Source: a virus
Length of the DNA stretch: 64,000 bases
Reading direction: 5' to 3' (one strand)
IMG/VR virus record: IMGVR_UViG_3300033183_000145
Location: 1 to 64,000 of that record
Of the stretch, positions 45,352 to 53,172 are shown piece after piece. Position numbers and translations under genes: made by a program. The notes beneath the pieces were generated by a model. It was not told the DNA's origin. It saw nothing but the letters and a program-made list of their open reading frames with translations, and ran no database searches. Numbering within the stretch: the first letter of the stretch is position 1; each line of letters opens with the position of its first letter.

Positions 45352-45772
45352 GCAGATGATGCTCGAAGCACGCCGCGAATACGAGCATCGGTTGGGATAT
45401 GACATCGACGAAGACTCCCGACTACAACACTACGTGCAGGACAGAACTGCACTAGCTAACGCATGGAGGCCTTATACTTCTTACCGAGAGATTGGTGAGG
45501 TTTTCGGCAAGGACCATAGCACAATCGTGCACTACTGCAAGGAGCACGAGCCTATGCTCAACACATACGCTAGCTATATGTCCAAGTTCGACGATGCCGT
45601 CGAGGTGACGCAACGTGTAGCCCATCGACTAGCCGTACATCCTAAGATGAAGTACGGGAAGTCACGTAACCTACATGATGAGCTAATGGTTATCAGAAAC
45701 ACAATCAAGAACTTACGTCAATTCGAAAAAAAAATCGAGCTAATGCTTGCATCTAATGGGACGTCTACGTAA
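45332..45772 (+). CDS. DnaA C-terminal domain-like protein
   Basis: A 146-residue protein with YREIGEVFGKDHSTIVHYCK near residues 50-70, matching the DNA-binding domain IV of DnaA, where DHSTV(L/I)H is the signature helix that contacts origin boxes. No ATPase domain is present, so this is a free-standing DnaA-type HTH. It lies just before the recombination genes. It may recruit replication proteins or compete with host DnaA; that part is inference. Confidence 0.6.
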   Translation: MENTHIKQMMLEARREYEHRLGYDIDEDSRLQHYVQDRTALANAWRPYTSYREIGEVFGKDHSTIVHYCKEHEPMLNTYASYMSKFDDAVEVTQRVAHRLAVHPKMKYGKSRNLHDELMVIRNTIKNLRQFEKKIELMLASNGTST

Positions 45773-45941
45773 ATTTGCCCAGTTGTTGAAAGTCATTTGG
45801 GTCGAAGACATCCAGCATTGGGTGTGGTGGCATACCATCGGCAAGTGGCGAGTACGCAAGCACATTAAAGAAGGCAGGTGCCTTAAGTGTGGCAGGTTAA
45901 TAGATTCGGATAATTGTCATTGTGACCACATTTTAATTTAA
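45756..45941 (+). CDS. Small Trp-rich protein with a Cys cluster
   Basis: A 61-residue protein started at the ATG at 45756 (MGRLRKFAQLLKVIWVEDIQ...). Several Trp and a basic helix, then RCLKCGRLIDSDNCHCDHI, which has two Cys pairs and a His, a plausible zinc ribbon or knuckle. Overlaps the 3' end of the DnaA-like gene. Role unknown. Confidence 0.5.
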   Translation: MGRLRKFAQLLKVIWVEDIQHWVWWHTIGKWRVRKHIKEGRCLKCGRLIDSDNCHCDHILI

Positions 45942-45953
45942 TTCACTATCATC

Positions 45954-46508
45954 ATGTCGAACTACAAGTTCAAGACCACGAACATCCGTGGTAAGCAGTA
46001 CGTTGAAGTCAACGAACGCATTAAGTTCTTCCGTCAGGAGGAGCAGTACAAAGAATGGACTATTGCAACCGAGTTCCCTGTACTTGAGGAGGACGCTTGT
46101 GTATGTAAATGCACAATCGCTAACTCTCAGGGACGAGTAGTAGCCAATGGCCATGCCCATGAAGAGAAGGGCGCATCTAACATTAACAAGACAAGCTATG
46201 TCGAAAACTGTGAAACATCAGCAGTCGGTCGAGCCTTGGCCATGCTCGGAATCGGAATTGATACCTCTATCGCCTCTGCCAACGAGGTTGAAGACGCCAT
46301 CTCCAAGCAACAAGAGATGGTCGACAATCCTCTTGTACAGAAGCTTTCGAAGAAGCTCGACGCGCCAGTAGAGAACATCATGGACAAGGCTGTGTCTTAC
46401 ATCAAGACGCAGACAGACAAGAAGAAAGCCTTCGAGTCTATCACCAAGAAGTATGGTGACCAGCTCACCGAGAAGCAGGTAGCTGGACTCAAGAAGTTTG
46501 TGCGATGA
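45954..46508 (+). CDS. Probable ssDNA annealing/recombination protein
   Basis: A 184-residue protein. The core NGHAHEEKGASNIN and VENCETSAVGRALAMLGIG follow the pattern of phage annealase-type proteins (Erf/Rad52-like families have the comparable T-S-A-x-G-R-A segment). The C-terminal part is helical and basic. It is followed, 4-nt overlap, by a PD-(D/E)XK exonuclease, the classic annealase/exonuclease pair of phage recombination. The exact family is unconfirmed. Confidence 0.5.
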   Translation: MSNYKFKTTNIRGKQYVEVNERIKFFRQEEQYKEWTIATEFPVLEEDACVCKCTIANSQGRVVANGHAHEEKGASNINKTSYVENCETSAVGRALAMLGIGIDTSIASANEVEDAISKQQEMVDNPLVQKLSKKLDAPVENIMDKAVSYIKTQTDKKKAFESITKKYGDQLTEKQVAGLKKFVR

Positions 46509-47269
46509 GCATGCGCGACAGGTTGCAGGAGAGTGTGGGCAAGCCCCACCTCTCTTACTCCTCTCTCAAGTACGCCCTTGGAGACATGCGTCTCTGGGAG
46601 ATGTACATGCGGGGCCAACTGAAGAAAGAGTCTGAAGCTCTCACCTTCGGAACCCTGTACGATATGCTCTTATTCGAACCAGAGAAAGCACATGACACAT
46701 ATTTTGTATTGGACGATAGCGACATTGTCGGTAGTATCGGTGGCAAGTACCCTCGCAGCACTAAGCGTTACAAGGAGTGGAAAGCCGAGCAAATCGAAAA
46801 TCAAACCGACAAGGAACTGGCTAGCCAAGAGGATTGGAAGAAAGCGCACGAGATGATCCAGCGCCTGAAGGATTGTGGGTTGTACGACTTACGATTCGCA
46901 GGAGGAAAGTTTCAAGTCGAGTTCAACGTAGACCTCGATGGTGTCCCCCTCAAGGGATTCCTTGACTGTCTTCAAGATGGATTCATTGTGGACTCCAAGT
47001 CTGCTCGGTCTATCGAGAAGTTTAGGTATGACGTCAATAGCTGGAGCTATGACATCCAGGCCTATGTATACACGAAGGTATTTGATATACCTGATTTCTA
47101 TTGGGTGGTACAGGAGAAGGCTTACCCCTTTTACCCTGCGGATGTGAAGTGTTCAGAGGAAACTCTGTTCCGAGGCGAGATGAAATTCCACCAAGCCCTT
47201 GAAAACATCCAAGCCTACCTAAATGGAGACAAGAAAACAGAAAAGCACTACGCTGAATTTGTGGTGTAA
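46505..47269 (+). CDS. PD-(D/E)XK exonuclease (RecE/YqaJ-like)
   Basis: A 254-residue nuclease. The active-site pattern is visible in GFLDCLQDGFIVDSKSA around residues 145-165, where the Asp, Asp and Lys of the D...D-S-K motif appear, followed by YDIQAYVYTKVF, the conserved Q-Y helix. Upstream SYSSLKYAL and ALTFGTLYDMLLFEP are typical of the phage exonuclease VIII/DUF3799 group. It would degrade one strand of double-stranded ends to make 3' tails for the annealase before it. Confidence 0.75.
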   Translation: MSMRDRLQESVGKPHLSYSSLKYALGDMRLWEMYMRGQLKKESEALTFGTLYDMLLFEPEKAHDTYFVLDDSDIVGSIGGKYPRSTKRYKEWKAEQIENQTDKELASQEDWKKAHEMIQRLKDCGLYDLRFAGGKFQVEFNVDLDGVPLKGFLDCLQDGFIVDSKSARSIEKFRYDVNSWSYDIQAYVYTKVFDIPDFYWVVQEKAYPFYPADVKCSEETLFRGEMKFHQALENIQAYLNGDKKTEKHYAEFVV

Positions 47270-47282
47270 AATCTTACTTTAC

Positions 47283-47303
47283 GGAACTCTGTTCCTTATT
47301 TTT
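47283..47303 (+). terminator. Weak terminator-like hairpin
   Basis: GGAAC/GTTCC 5-bp stem, loop TCT, followed by TTATTTTT. The exonuclease stop lies 14 nt upstream. The leader to the next ATG at 47333 is A/T rich. Confidence 0.45.
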
Positions 47304-47332
47304 GACAACCTTTTTTACAATTTAATTCTATC

Positions 47333-47635
47333 ATGAGCGATAAGCAGTATGATTCAGTACTCGTAGGGTACGCAGAGGAGCCACGTTACAACGACGATGG
47401 CCAGTTGATGTCTTGGAACGTCCGCTTCAAGGACACCGAACTCCAAGAGATGATTGAGAAATACGCTACCAAGCGTAATGAACAGGGCCAAGGGGGTAAC
47501 CTCTACGTCACCATGTTCATGTCTAAGAACGGGAAGGCTTGCTGCCGTGTGTTCGATCCGAACAGCGCAGCTGCCAAGGAGCGCCGTGCCGCTAAGGAGG
47601 CAGAAAGCTCTACGGAGGATGCCCTCCCATTCTAA
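47333..47635 (+). CDS. Single-stranded DNA-binding protein-like
   Basis: A 100-residue protein whose C-terminus STEDALPF matches the acidic tail with terminal Phe used by SSB proteins to recruit partners. The N-terminal part (YDSVLVGYAEEPRYNDDG...) is beta rich and could be a short OB fold. It lies between the exonuclease and the primase-helicase, where SSB usually occurs. The tail is clear; the fold is inferred. Confidence 0.55.
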   Translation: MSDKQYDSVLVGYAEEPRYNDDGQLMSWNVRFKDTELQEMIEKYATKRNEQGQGGNLYVTMFMSKNGKACCRVFDPNSAAAKERRAAKEAESSTEDALPF

Positions 47636-47651
47636 GGCTCCTATCCATTAC

Positions 47652-47918
47652 ATGACCGCTCGTGTCGCCTTCAAGAAACGGAAGGTTGTACACGAGCGTG
47701 TCGTGTGGATAGTTTCTGTGTTCGAGAATCCAAGCGATATCATGGCTTACGATGTCAAGACTATGCACCGCCTAGGGCTTGAGCTCTACGGGAAGAACGC
47801 TAAGTCTGAGAAGCAGATAGTTATCCGTGAGATTCTCACTAAAAAATTCATTTCAAATTCAACCCTATCTCAGGATGAACACAAGAAACAAAATCAAGAA
47901 GAGATGCAAGGAGCTTGA
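47652..47918 (+). CDS. Small basic protein, unknown
   Basis: An 88-residue protein started at the ATG at 47652 (MTARVAFKKRKVVHERVVWI...). Basic N-terminus, alpha/beta middle and an acidic Gln-rich C-terminus. Overlaps the next gene. Unrecognised. Confidence 0.45.
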   Translation: MTARVAFKKRKVVHERVVWIVSVFENPSDIMAYDVKTMHRLGLELYGKNAKSEKQIVIREILTKKFISNSTLSQDEHKKQNQEEMQGA

Positions 47919-48240
47919 GGATTTGCTCCTCATGAAGAACGCCAAGTACGGTGATGCCGCGCTTGACCCTCTAAACATTTTCTCAAAAGCTGGCGCTGTA
48001 GCTGGCATCAAGGTGCGTATTGACGACAAGTTGAAGCGCATTCAGAACGCAGGTCTCGTAGACGCAACGGAGGATACGTTGCAAGATCTGGCAGGTTACC
48101 TTATCCTCCTCATGATTGCCAAGGACAATGAAAGTCACGATATTCAAAAACGTATTCGACAAGACAGCACCCCATCACATTCCACTACAGCTAGCGTTGG
48201 AGCGGATTCAGAATGGGAAGTCGAGTACACTGGTATCTGA
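47875..48240 (+). CDS. DUF1599/Nmad1-like protein
   Basis: A 121-residue protein started at the ATG at 47875. The sequence MKNAKYGDAALDPLNIFS, then KVRIDDKLKRIQNA and GYLILLMIAKDNE matches the small helical family called nucleotide-modification-associated domain 1. I recall members next to genes for modified bases, though none is evident here. The last 113 nt overlap the start of the helicase gene. Confidence 0.55.
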   Translation: MNTRNKIKKRCKELEDLLLMKNAKYGDAALDPLNIFSKAGAVAGIKVRIDDKLKRIQNAGLVDATEDTLQDLAGYLILLMIAKDNESHDIQKRIRQDSTPSHSTTASVGADSEWEVEYTGI

Positions 48241-49924
48241 AGTCCGAGATGGCGATAAAACAAAAAAGCAAGAGCTCCCCGTTGTCTGTTTCAGCGGGGA
48301 GTTCTCGTCTAGGGCCGATGATGCGCTCTTCGAGCATTCGGGGTTCATTATCCTCGACTTTGATCACGTGGATGTTGATGCGACCAAAAGGTCTCTTGCC
48401 ACGGACGATTTTATTCATTCATGCTGGACGTCGCCGAGTGGACAGGGCGTTAAGGCTCTGGTCAAGATTACAAACCCTGAACGACATCGAGACCACTTTC
48501 GAGCGCTTGTCAAATATTTCGAACGAACGCACGGACTAGAACTCGATGAGTCTGGTATCAACGAGTCTCGGGCTTGCTTCGAATCTTACGACCCAGACAT
48601 CATCATCAAGGATGAGTACAAGAAGTTCGGTCACTTCACGACCGAGCATGCCGAAGCTCAGGTTCCTACCAACGAAGCTTACGACTACACAGACTACATG
48701 AAGCTCAACCTGGCTGCGCGAATGATTCGCAACGCTCAGGACGGAGAGAAGTGGGTGACCCTCAACCGAGCGTCGATCCTGTGTGGCGGATACGTAGCTG
48801 CTGGACGTATGGAGCAGGAGGAGGTTGTACGAATCCTTTTTCGTGAGATCTGCAAGCGTGACGTAGACAACGAAGAGCACGCACGCCAGACGATCATCGC
48901 AGGCATTGAGAAGGGCAAGCAGATGCCCATCAAGGACATCATCAACGAAGAGAAATCAGCTCAGCGTGAGATGCTCCTGAACGATGGGGATATGTCCTTT
49001 ATCTCGTCCGACGATGAAGACTTCCGATGGATTGACGACTACTCTCAGGGTAAGATTGATATCGGACTGGACACTGGTGACCCTCGCCTTGACGAGTACT
49101 TCCGTTACAAGAAGGAGTTCGTCATCGTGAACGGCCACTCCAACGTGGGTAAGACCACGACAATGCTTTATTTAATTACTAACTCAGCGGTACGCCATGG
49201 CTGGAAGTGGGTGATTTACTCCTCGGAGAATCGCACAGCCTCTGTAAAGATGTCCCTCATGCAATTTGCTATGGACAAGAAGGTGGCAGACATGACGTTC
49301 CTCGAACGCAAACAAGCTTACAAATGGGTGCAAGAACACTTCACCGTCATCAACAACAATCAAATCTACAGCTACAGCGATATCATTCTTTTCATGGAGA
49401 AGGTGATGCGCCAGCAGCCGATCGACGCGATCTTCGTGGATCCGTACAACAGCCTGAAGCTGGACATGAAGAACAGCGGTATCGGAGTACACGACTACCA
49501 CTACGAAGCGGCGAGCGAGTTCCTAACGTTCAGCAAGGCCAACAACGTTGCAGTGTGGCTCAACATGCACGCAGTAACGGAGGCTCAGCGACGCAAGGGT
49601 GATGACGGATTGCCTATCGCTCCGTATGCAGAAGATACAGAGGGTGGCGGAAAGTTCGTAAACAGAGCGGATTGCTTCATGACGATTCACCGAAAGGTTC
49701 AAGCCATGGACCCTGAGATCCGCAAGATGAGTGAGTTACACGTTCGGAAGGTACGTGAGGTCGAAACAGGTGGTGCTCCTACTCCTTTGGAGGATCCGTA
49801 CCGACTTCAGATGAATCTTTCCCACACTGGATTCACAACCATGACAGGACAACGAGCACTGTATCAGCCGATTAACTTTCCCAAGGAGGCGTCAATGCCT
49901 TTGAACATGAGCTTCCTTAGTTGA
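48128..49924 (+). CDS. Primase-helicase-like protein (BT4734-like N-domain + DnaB-type ATPase)
   Basis: A 598-residue protein started at the ATG at 48128. Residues 1-130 resemble the BT4734/VirE-type primase-like N-domain (PVVCFSGEFSSRADD, then ILDFDHVDVDATKR). From about residue 320 the RecA-like core has Walker A GHSNVGKTTTM (about 334), Walker B with IDAIFVDPYNS and a later HAVTEAQRRKGDDG motif. It would unwind DNA at the phage fork and may prime synthesis. No DNA polymerase was seen in the window. Confidence 0.75.
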   Translation: MKVTIFKNVFDKTAPHHIPLQLALERIQNGKSSTLVSEVRDGDKTKKQELPVVCFSGEFSSRADDALFEHSGFIILDFDHVDVDATKRSLATDDFIHSCWTSPSGQGVKALVKITNPERHRDHFRALVKYFERTHGLELDESGINESRACFESYDPDIIIKDEYKKFGHFTTEHAEAQVPTNEAYDYTDYMKLNLAARMIRNAQDGEKWVTLNRASILCGGYVAAGRMEQEEVVRILFREICKRDVDNEEHARQTIIAGIEKGKQMPIKDIINEEKSAQREMLLNDGDMSFISSDDEDFRWIDDYSQGKIDIGLDTGDPRLDEYFRYKKEFVIVNGHSNVGKTTTMLYLITNSAVRHGWKWVIYSSENRTASVKMSLMQFAMDKKVADMTFLERKQAYKWVQEHFTVINNNQIYSYSDIILFMEKVMRQQPIDAIFVDPYNSLKLDMKNSGIGVHDYHYEAASEFLTFSKANNVAVWLNMHAVTEAQRRKGDDGLPIAPYAEDTEGGGKFVNRADCFMTIHRKVQAMDPEIRKMSELHVRKVREVETGGAPTPLEDPYRLQMNLSHTGFTTMTGQRALYQPINFPKEASMPLNMSFLS

Positions 49925-49956
49925 TTTCTCAGATTTTCTTTGGTAACTTCGTTCAC

Positions 49957-50415
49957 ATGAAGAAACGGACAAAGACTCCGAAGAAGCGTTCAGCGAAAAA
50001 AAGACAACTAGGGAGGTACGCAAGTTCACTTGAGAAGTATTGTGCTGACCAGCTTAAAGAATACGGGCTAGCCTTTGACTATGAGGAACATCAGTTCGAA
50101 CTCATGGAGAAGTTTCGATTCCCGAACAAGTACTTTAAGATGACTGCAAAGGGGAAAGAGATGACTGACCGATCTGGGTCAGTCGTCCTTCCCATCACAT
50201 ACAAGCCTGACTTTGTAGGCAGGGATCATGATTGGATCATTGAGACGAAAGGATTTCTTCCTTCTCACCATGATTTCCCTATGAGGTGGAAACTTTTTCT
50301 TCGGCATTTAGTTGGAAAGGACTCCAAAACGATTGTATTTTTAGCGAAGAATAGTGGTCAGGTAGACCATGCTATCCAAGAAATACTACAATCTATTAAA
50401 AATGGAGATATCTAA
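49957..50415 (+). CDS. PD-(D/E)XK nuclease (Holliday-junction/VRR-like)
   Basis: A 152-residue basic protein started at the ATG at 49957; an earlier TTG would add 12 residues. Catalytic residues are visible as E in SSLEKYCADQLKEYG, D in YKPDFVGRDHDWIIETKG and the E-T-K of that same segment. The pattern matches T7 endonuclease I-like/DUF1064 nucleases that resolve branched DNA. It follows the helicase, as expected for replication-intermediate processing. Confidence 0.6.
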   Translation: MKKRTKTPKKRSAKKRQLGRYASSLEKYCADQLKEYGLAFDYEEHQFELMEKFRFPNKYFKMTAKGKEMTDRSGSVVLPITYKPDFVGRDHDWIIETKGFLPSHHDFPMRWKLFLRHLVGKDSKTIVFLAKNSGQVDHAIQEILQSIKNGDI

Positions 50416-50629
50416 ACTGAGCTGGTATTACTTCCATGCTTGTGATAAGATACATGAGATCGTGGACGATCTTTATGAGGCCTTGCACAGGGAGAAGGGT
50501 GAGCCAGTAGAAATGTCGGGTGAAGTAGAAGAGGCGATGGAAGGAGTGAGGACGGCTATTTACCACGAGCTTGATTTAATCAAAGCAGCCGTCGATGAGC
50601 ACGAGTCAGAATCGGAGAAGGTACAGTAA
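50402..50629 (+). CDS. Small acidic helical protein, unknown
   Basis: A 75-residue acidic protein (MEISKLSWYYFHACDKIHEI...) started at the ATG at 50402, overlapping the nuclease end by 14 nt. Long acidic helix (EVEEAMEGVRTAIYHELDLI). Unrecognised. Confidence 0.5.
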   Translation: MEISKLSWYYFHACDKIHEIVDDLYEALHREKGEPVEMSGEVEEAMEGVRTAIYHELDLIKAAVDEHESESEKVQ

Positions 50630-51095
50630 CGCTACTGGCCGAGTTGCCGAGGTTAGGTTTGTGAGAGCGGCGCGAAATAAAGGACTCTTGGTAACTAAGT
50701 CTTCTCACACGGAAGACATGCACGAACACATCGACTATTGGCTTGCCATCAAGGATGGTGGTAAGTGGGGGGTCGATGTGAAAGGTAACAACCTACCAGA
50801 TGAGATCTGGTGTGAGTTTAAGAACGTTAGGGGAAACCCTGGATGGATGTATGGTGGTGCAACGATCATCGCCTTTGACATGCCAGAAGAAGGAGGGTTT
50901 GCCATCGTGGATCGAGAAGAGCTGGCGTTCTTCTGCGAGAAGCACGTATCAGACGAAGTCGTCTCAGATAAGCGCAATGCCTACCTGAAAAGATACACCC
51001 GCAAGGACCGTGAGGACGTAATAACAATCCTTAAGTTACACGATCTCAAGAGTTTACTATCCTACAGAGTGTGGGAGTACGATAAGAGATACTGA
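50595..51095 (+). CDS. PD-(D/E)XK-type endonuclease
   Basis: A 166-residue protein with DMHEHIDYWLAIKDGGKWGVDVKG near residues 41-65 (written here only in part): the H-I-D and the D-V-K pair follow the PD-(D/E)XK arrangement, and NVRGNPGWMYGGATIIAFDM is conserved downstream. Similar proteins occur in phages of Bacteroidota; the substrate is unknown. Overlaps the previous gene by 35 nt. The gene ends in an intrinsic terminator. Confidence 0.55.
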   Translation: MSTSQNRRRYSNATGRVAEVRFVRAARNKGLLVTKSSHTEDMHEHIDYWLAIKDGGKWGVDVKGNNLPDEIWCEFKNVRGNPGWMYGGATIIAFDMPEEGGFAIVDREELAFFCEKHVSDEVVSDKRNAYLKRYTRKDREDVITILKLHDLKSLLSYRVWEYDKRY

Positions 51096-51119
51096 CGTAT
51101 CTTAGCGGTCCCTTTTTTC
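51087..51119 (+). terminator. Rho-independent terminator
   Basis: AGATAC/GTATCT 6-bp stem, loop TGAC that contains the stop of the preceding gene, then CGGTCCCTTTTTTC. Confidence 0.7.
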
Positions 51120-51139
51120 AAAAATCTAAACCTTAAAAA

Positions 51140-53032
51140 ATGAGTTATAACCCAGAGTTAATTCCCTGGGGCGAGGTCGGCTACGCTACTTACAAGCGGA
51201 CCTATGCACGCCCTATCAAAGATCGAACAGAGGAGTGGGAAGAGACAGTTGATCGCGTAATCGAGGCGTGCAACAAACAGTTGAAGTGCGACTTCAACGA
51301 AAAAGATCAAGCAGACATCAAGCGCATGATGATGCAGCTCAAGGGTACCGTCGCTGGACGATTCCTTTGGCAGCTCGGGACAAAGACAGTGGATCGCCTT
51401 GGCCTCCCGTCCCTTCAGAATTGTGCGTTCGTTGTTGTGGACGAACCGATAAGGCCTTTTACTTGGGCGTTTGAGATGCTCATGCTTGGCAGTGGAGTTG
51501 GATTCAACATCCAGCGTGAACATGTGTACCAGCTCCCTAAGATCAAGAAGAAAGTCAACGTCAAGCACGTAGAGGACCACGGCGCAGACTTCATTGTCCC
51601 CGACTCTCGTGAGGGGTGGACAGACCTTTTGCATCGTGTCCTTGAAGCTTCGTTCGTAACGGGACAGGGGTTCACCTATGACACCTCTTTGGTGCGTCCA
51701 GCTGGCGCTCCTATCAAGGGATTCGGCGGGACGGCAAGCGGACCAAACGATTTGATCTGGGGGATGAACGAAATCAACCGCATCCTCAATGAGCGAAGTG
51801 GTAAGCGCCTCCGTCCAATCGACTGCTTGGACATCATGAACATCATTGGCAAGATCGTCGTGGCTGGTAACGTCCGTCGGTCTGCACAAATTGCAATCGG
51901 AGACCATGACGACATCGAATACTTGCGAGCAAAGCGCTGGGACCTCGGGGGCATCCCCAACTGGCGAGCCATGTCCAACAACTCAGTCGCATGCGACGAC
52001 ATTTCTCTCCTCCCTGAGGAGTTTTGGGAGGGGTATAAAGGAAATGGCGAACCTTATGGGCTTATTAACCTTGAAGCCTCGCGTCGTATGGGAAGGACAG
52101 GTGACACTATGCACCCTGACCCAGACGTCATGGGGTACAACCCGTGTGCGGAACAGAGTCTTGCTCCATTTGAGACCTGTTGTCTCGCCGAGATCTATCT
52201 ACCGAATATTGAGACGGAGAGAGAGCTCAAAGATGTTGCTGCACTCCTATACCGTATCAATAAGCATAGCTTGGCGATCAAGTGTGCGGTTCCCGAAACT
52301 GAGGACATCGTTCACAAGAACATGCGTATGGGGATTGGTGTAACTGGTTATCTTCAGGCTACAGAAGAGCAGCGTAGCTGGCTCTCATCTGTATACACTC
52401 ACCTTCGAGCCTATGACCAAGAGTACTCTAGACTTTGCGGATTTCCGACATCTATTAAACTTACAACTGTTAAGCCCAGTGGAACGTTGTCTCTACTTGC
52501 TGGCGTTACACCAGGAGCACATCCAGGGTATTCGCAGTACTACATTCGACGAATTAGAATGGCTGCAGATAGTGAGTTGGTCGGCGTGTGCCGAGACAAT
52601 GGGTATCACGTAGAATATGTCAGGAATTTTGACGGAACGGAGGATCACTCTACCGTTGTTGTCAGCTTCCCATGTTCTTTCCCTGAAGGCACGACTTTTG
52701 CTCATAACATGACTGCTGTAGACCAGTTGGAAGTCATTAAGCGATTGCAGGCTGAGTGGTCGGATAACTCTGTGTCAGTAACTATCTACTATCGCAAGGA
52801 GGAGCTTGACGCCATTAGAGAGTGGTTAAATGAGAACTACATCAACGTCAAGTCAGTATCGTTCTTGCTCCACAACGAGCACGGATTTGATCAGGCTCCT
52901 ATGGAGGAGATCTCTCACGAAGAGTGGATGAAGATGTCGAAGGAGGTTACTCCGATCACCAGCCTCACTCAGCTGAACATGGAGGACATCGACATTGCGG
53001 ATTGTGAAGGTGGTGCATGTCCAGTACGATGA
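51140..53032 (+). CDS. nrdJ: Class II (adenosylcobalamin-dependent) ribonucleotide reductase, monomeric
   Basis: A 630-residue enzyme that reduces ribonucleoside triphosphates to supply dNTPs. Conserved points: LPSLQNCAFVVVD near residue 94 (first redox Cys), NPCAEQSL at about 334 (thiyl-radical Cys and catalytic Glu), PSGTLSLLAGVTPGAHPGYS near 450, and a C-terminal CEGGACP pair that regenerates the active site. It resembles the single-chain, B12-dependent RTPR type rather than class I or III, and is shorter than the Lactobacillus enzyme. It needs host or medium cobalamin, and works without an oxygen-dependent radical subunit. It ends the early replication block with its own terminator. Confidence 0.85.
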   Translation: MSYNPELIPWGEVGYATYKRTYARPIKDRTEEWEETVDRVIEACNKQLKCDFNEKDQADIKRMMMQLKGTVAGRFLWQLGTKTVDRLGLPSLQNCAFVVVDEPIRPFTWAFEMLMLGSGVGFNIQREHVYQLPKIKKKVNVKHVEDHGADFIVPDSREGWTDLLHRVLEASFVTGQGFTYDTSLVRPAGAPIKGFGGTASGPNDLIWGMNEINRILNERSGKRLRPIDCLDIMNIIGKIVVAGNVRRSAQIAIGDHDDIEYLRAKRWDLGGIPNWRAMSNNSVACDDISLLPEEFWEGYKGNGEPYGLINLEASRRMGRTGDTMHPDPDVMGYNPCAEQSLAPFETCCLAEIYLPNIETERELKDVAALLYRINKHSLAIKCAVPETEDIVHKNMRMGIGVTGYLQATEEQRSWLSSVYTHLRAYDQEYSRLCGFPTSIKLTTVKPSGTLSLLAGVTPGAHPGYSQYYIRRIRMAADSELVGVCRDNGYHVEYVRNFDGTEDHSTVVVSFPCSFPEGTTFAHNMTAVDQLEVIKRLQAEWSDNSVSVTIYYRKEELDAIREWLNENYINVKSVSFLLHNEHGFDQAPMEEISHEEWMKMSKEVTPITSLTQLNMEDIDIADCEGGACPVR

Positions 53033-53118
53033 AAAGGATTGACCAATGCTGGATTTCCCAAATGTACTATCTTAGTAACGTTACACGGGTTAGTTGACTG
53101 TGGAACTTCGCAATCTGT

Positions 53119-53157
53119 GGAGGGGGGCTTACATAAGTTCCCCTCTTCTCTTTTTCG
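53119..53157 (+). terminator. Intrinsic terminator after the reductase
   Basis: GAGGGG (53120-53125) pairs with CCCCTC (53140-53145), inner CTTA/TAAG adds support, and TTCTCTTTTT follows. It separates the reductase from the T9SS cargo unit. Confidence 0.75.
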
Positions 53158-53165
53158 TACCTTTG
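53158..53165 (+). promoter_or_regulatory. TACCTTTG promoter element for the T9SS cargo unit
   Basis: TACCTTTG matches TAnnTTTG, 7 nt before the ATG at 53173, just downstream of the terminator. It gives the two surface-protein genes their own transcription unit. Confidence 0.6.
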
Positions 53166-53172
53166 GGGGTGA

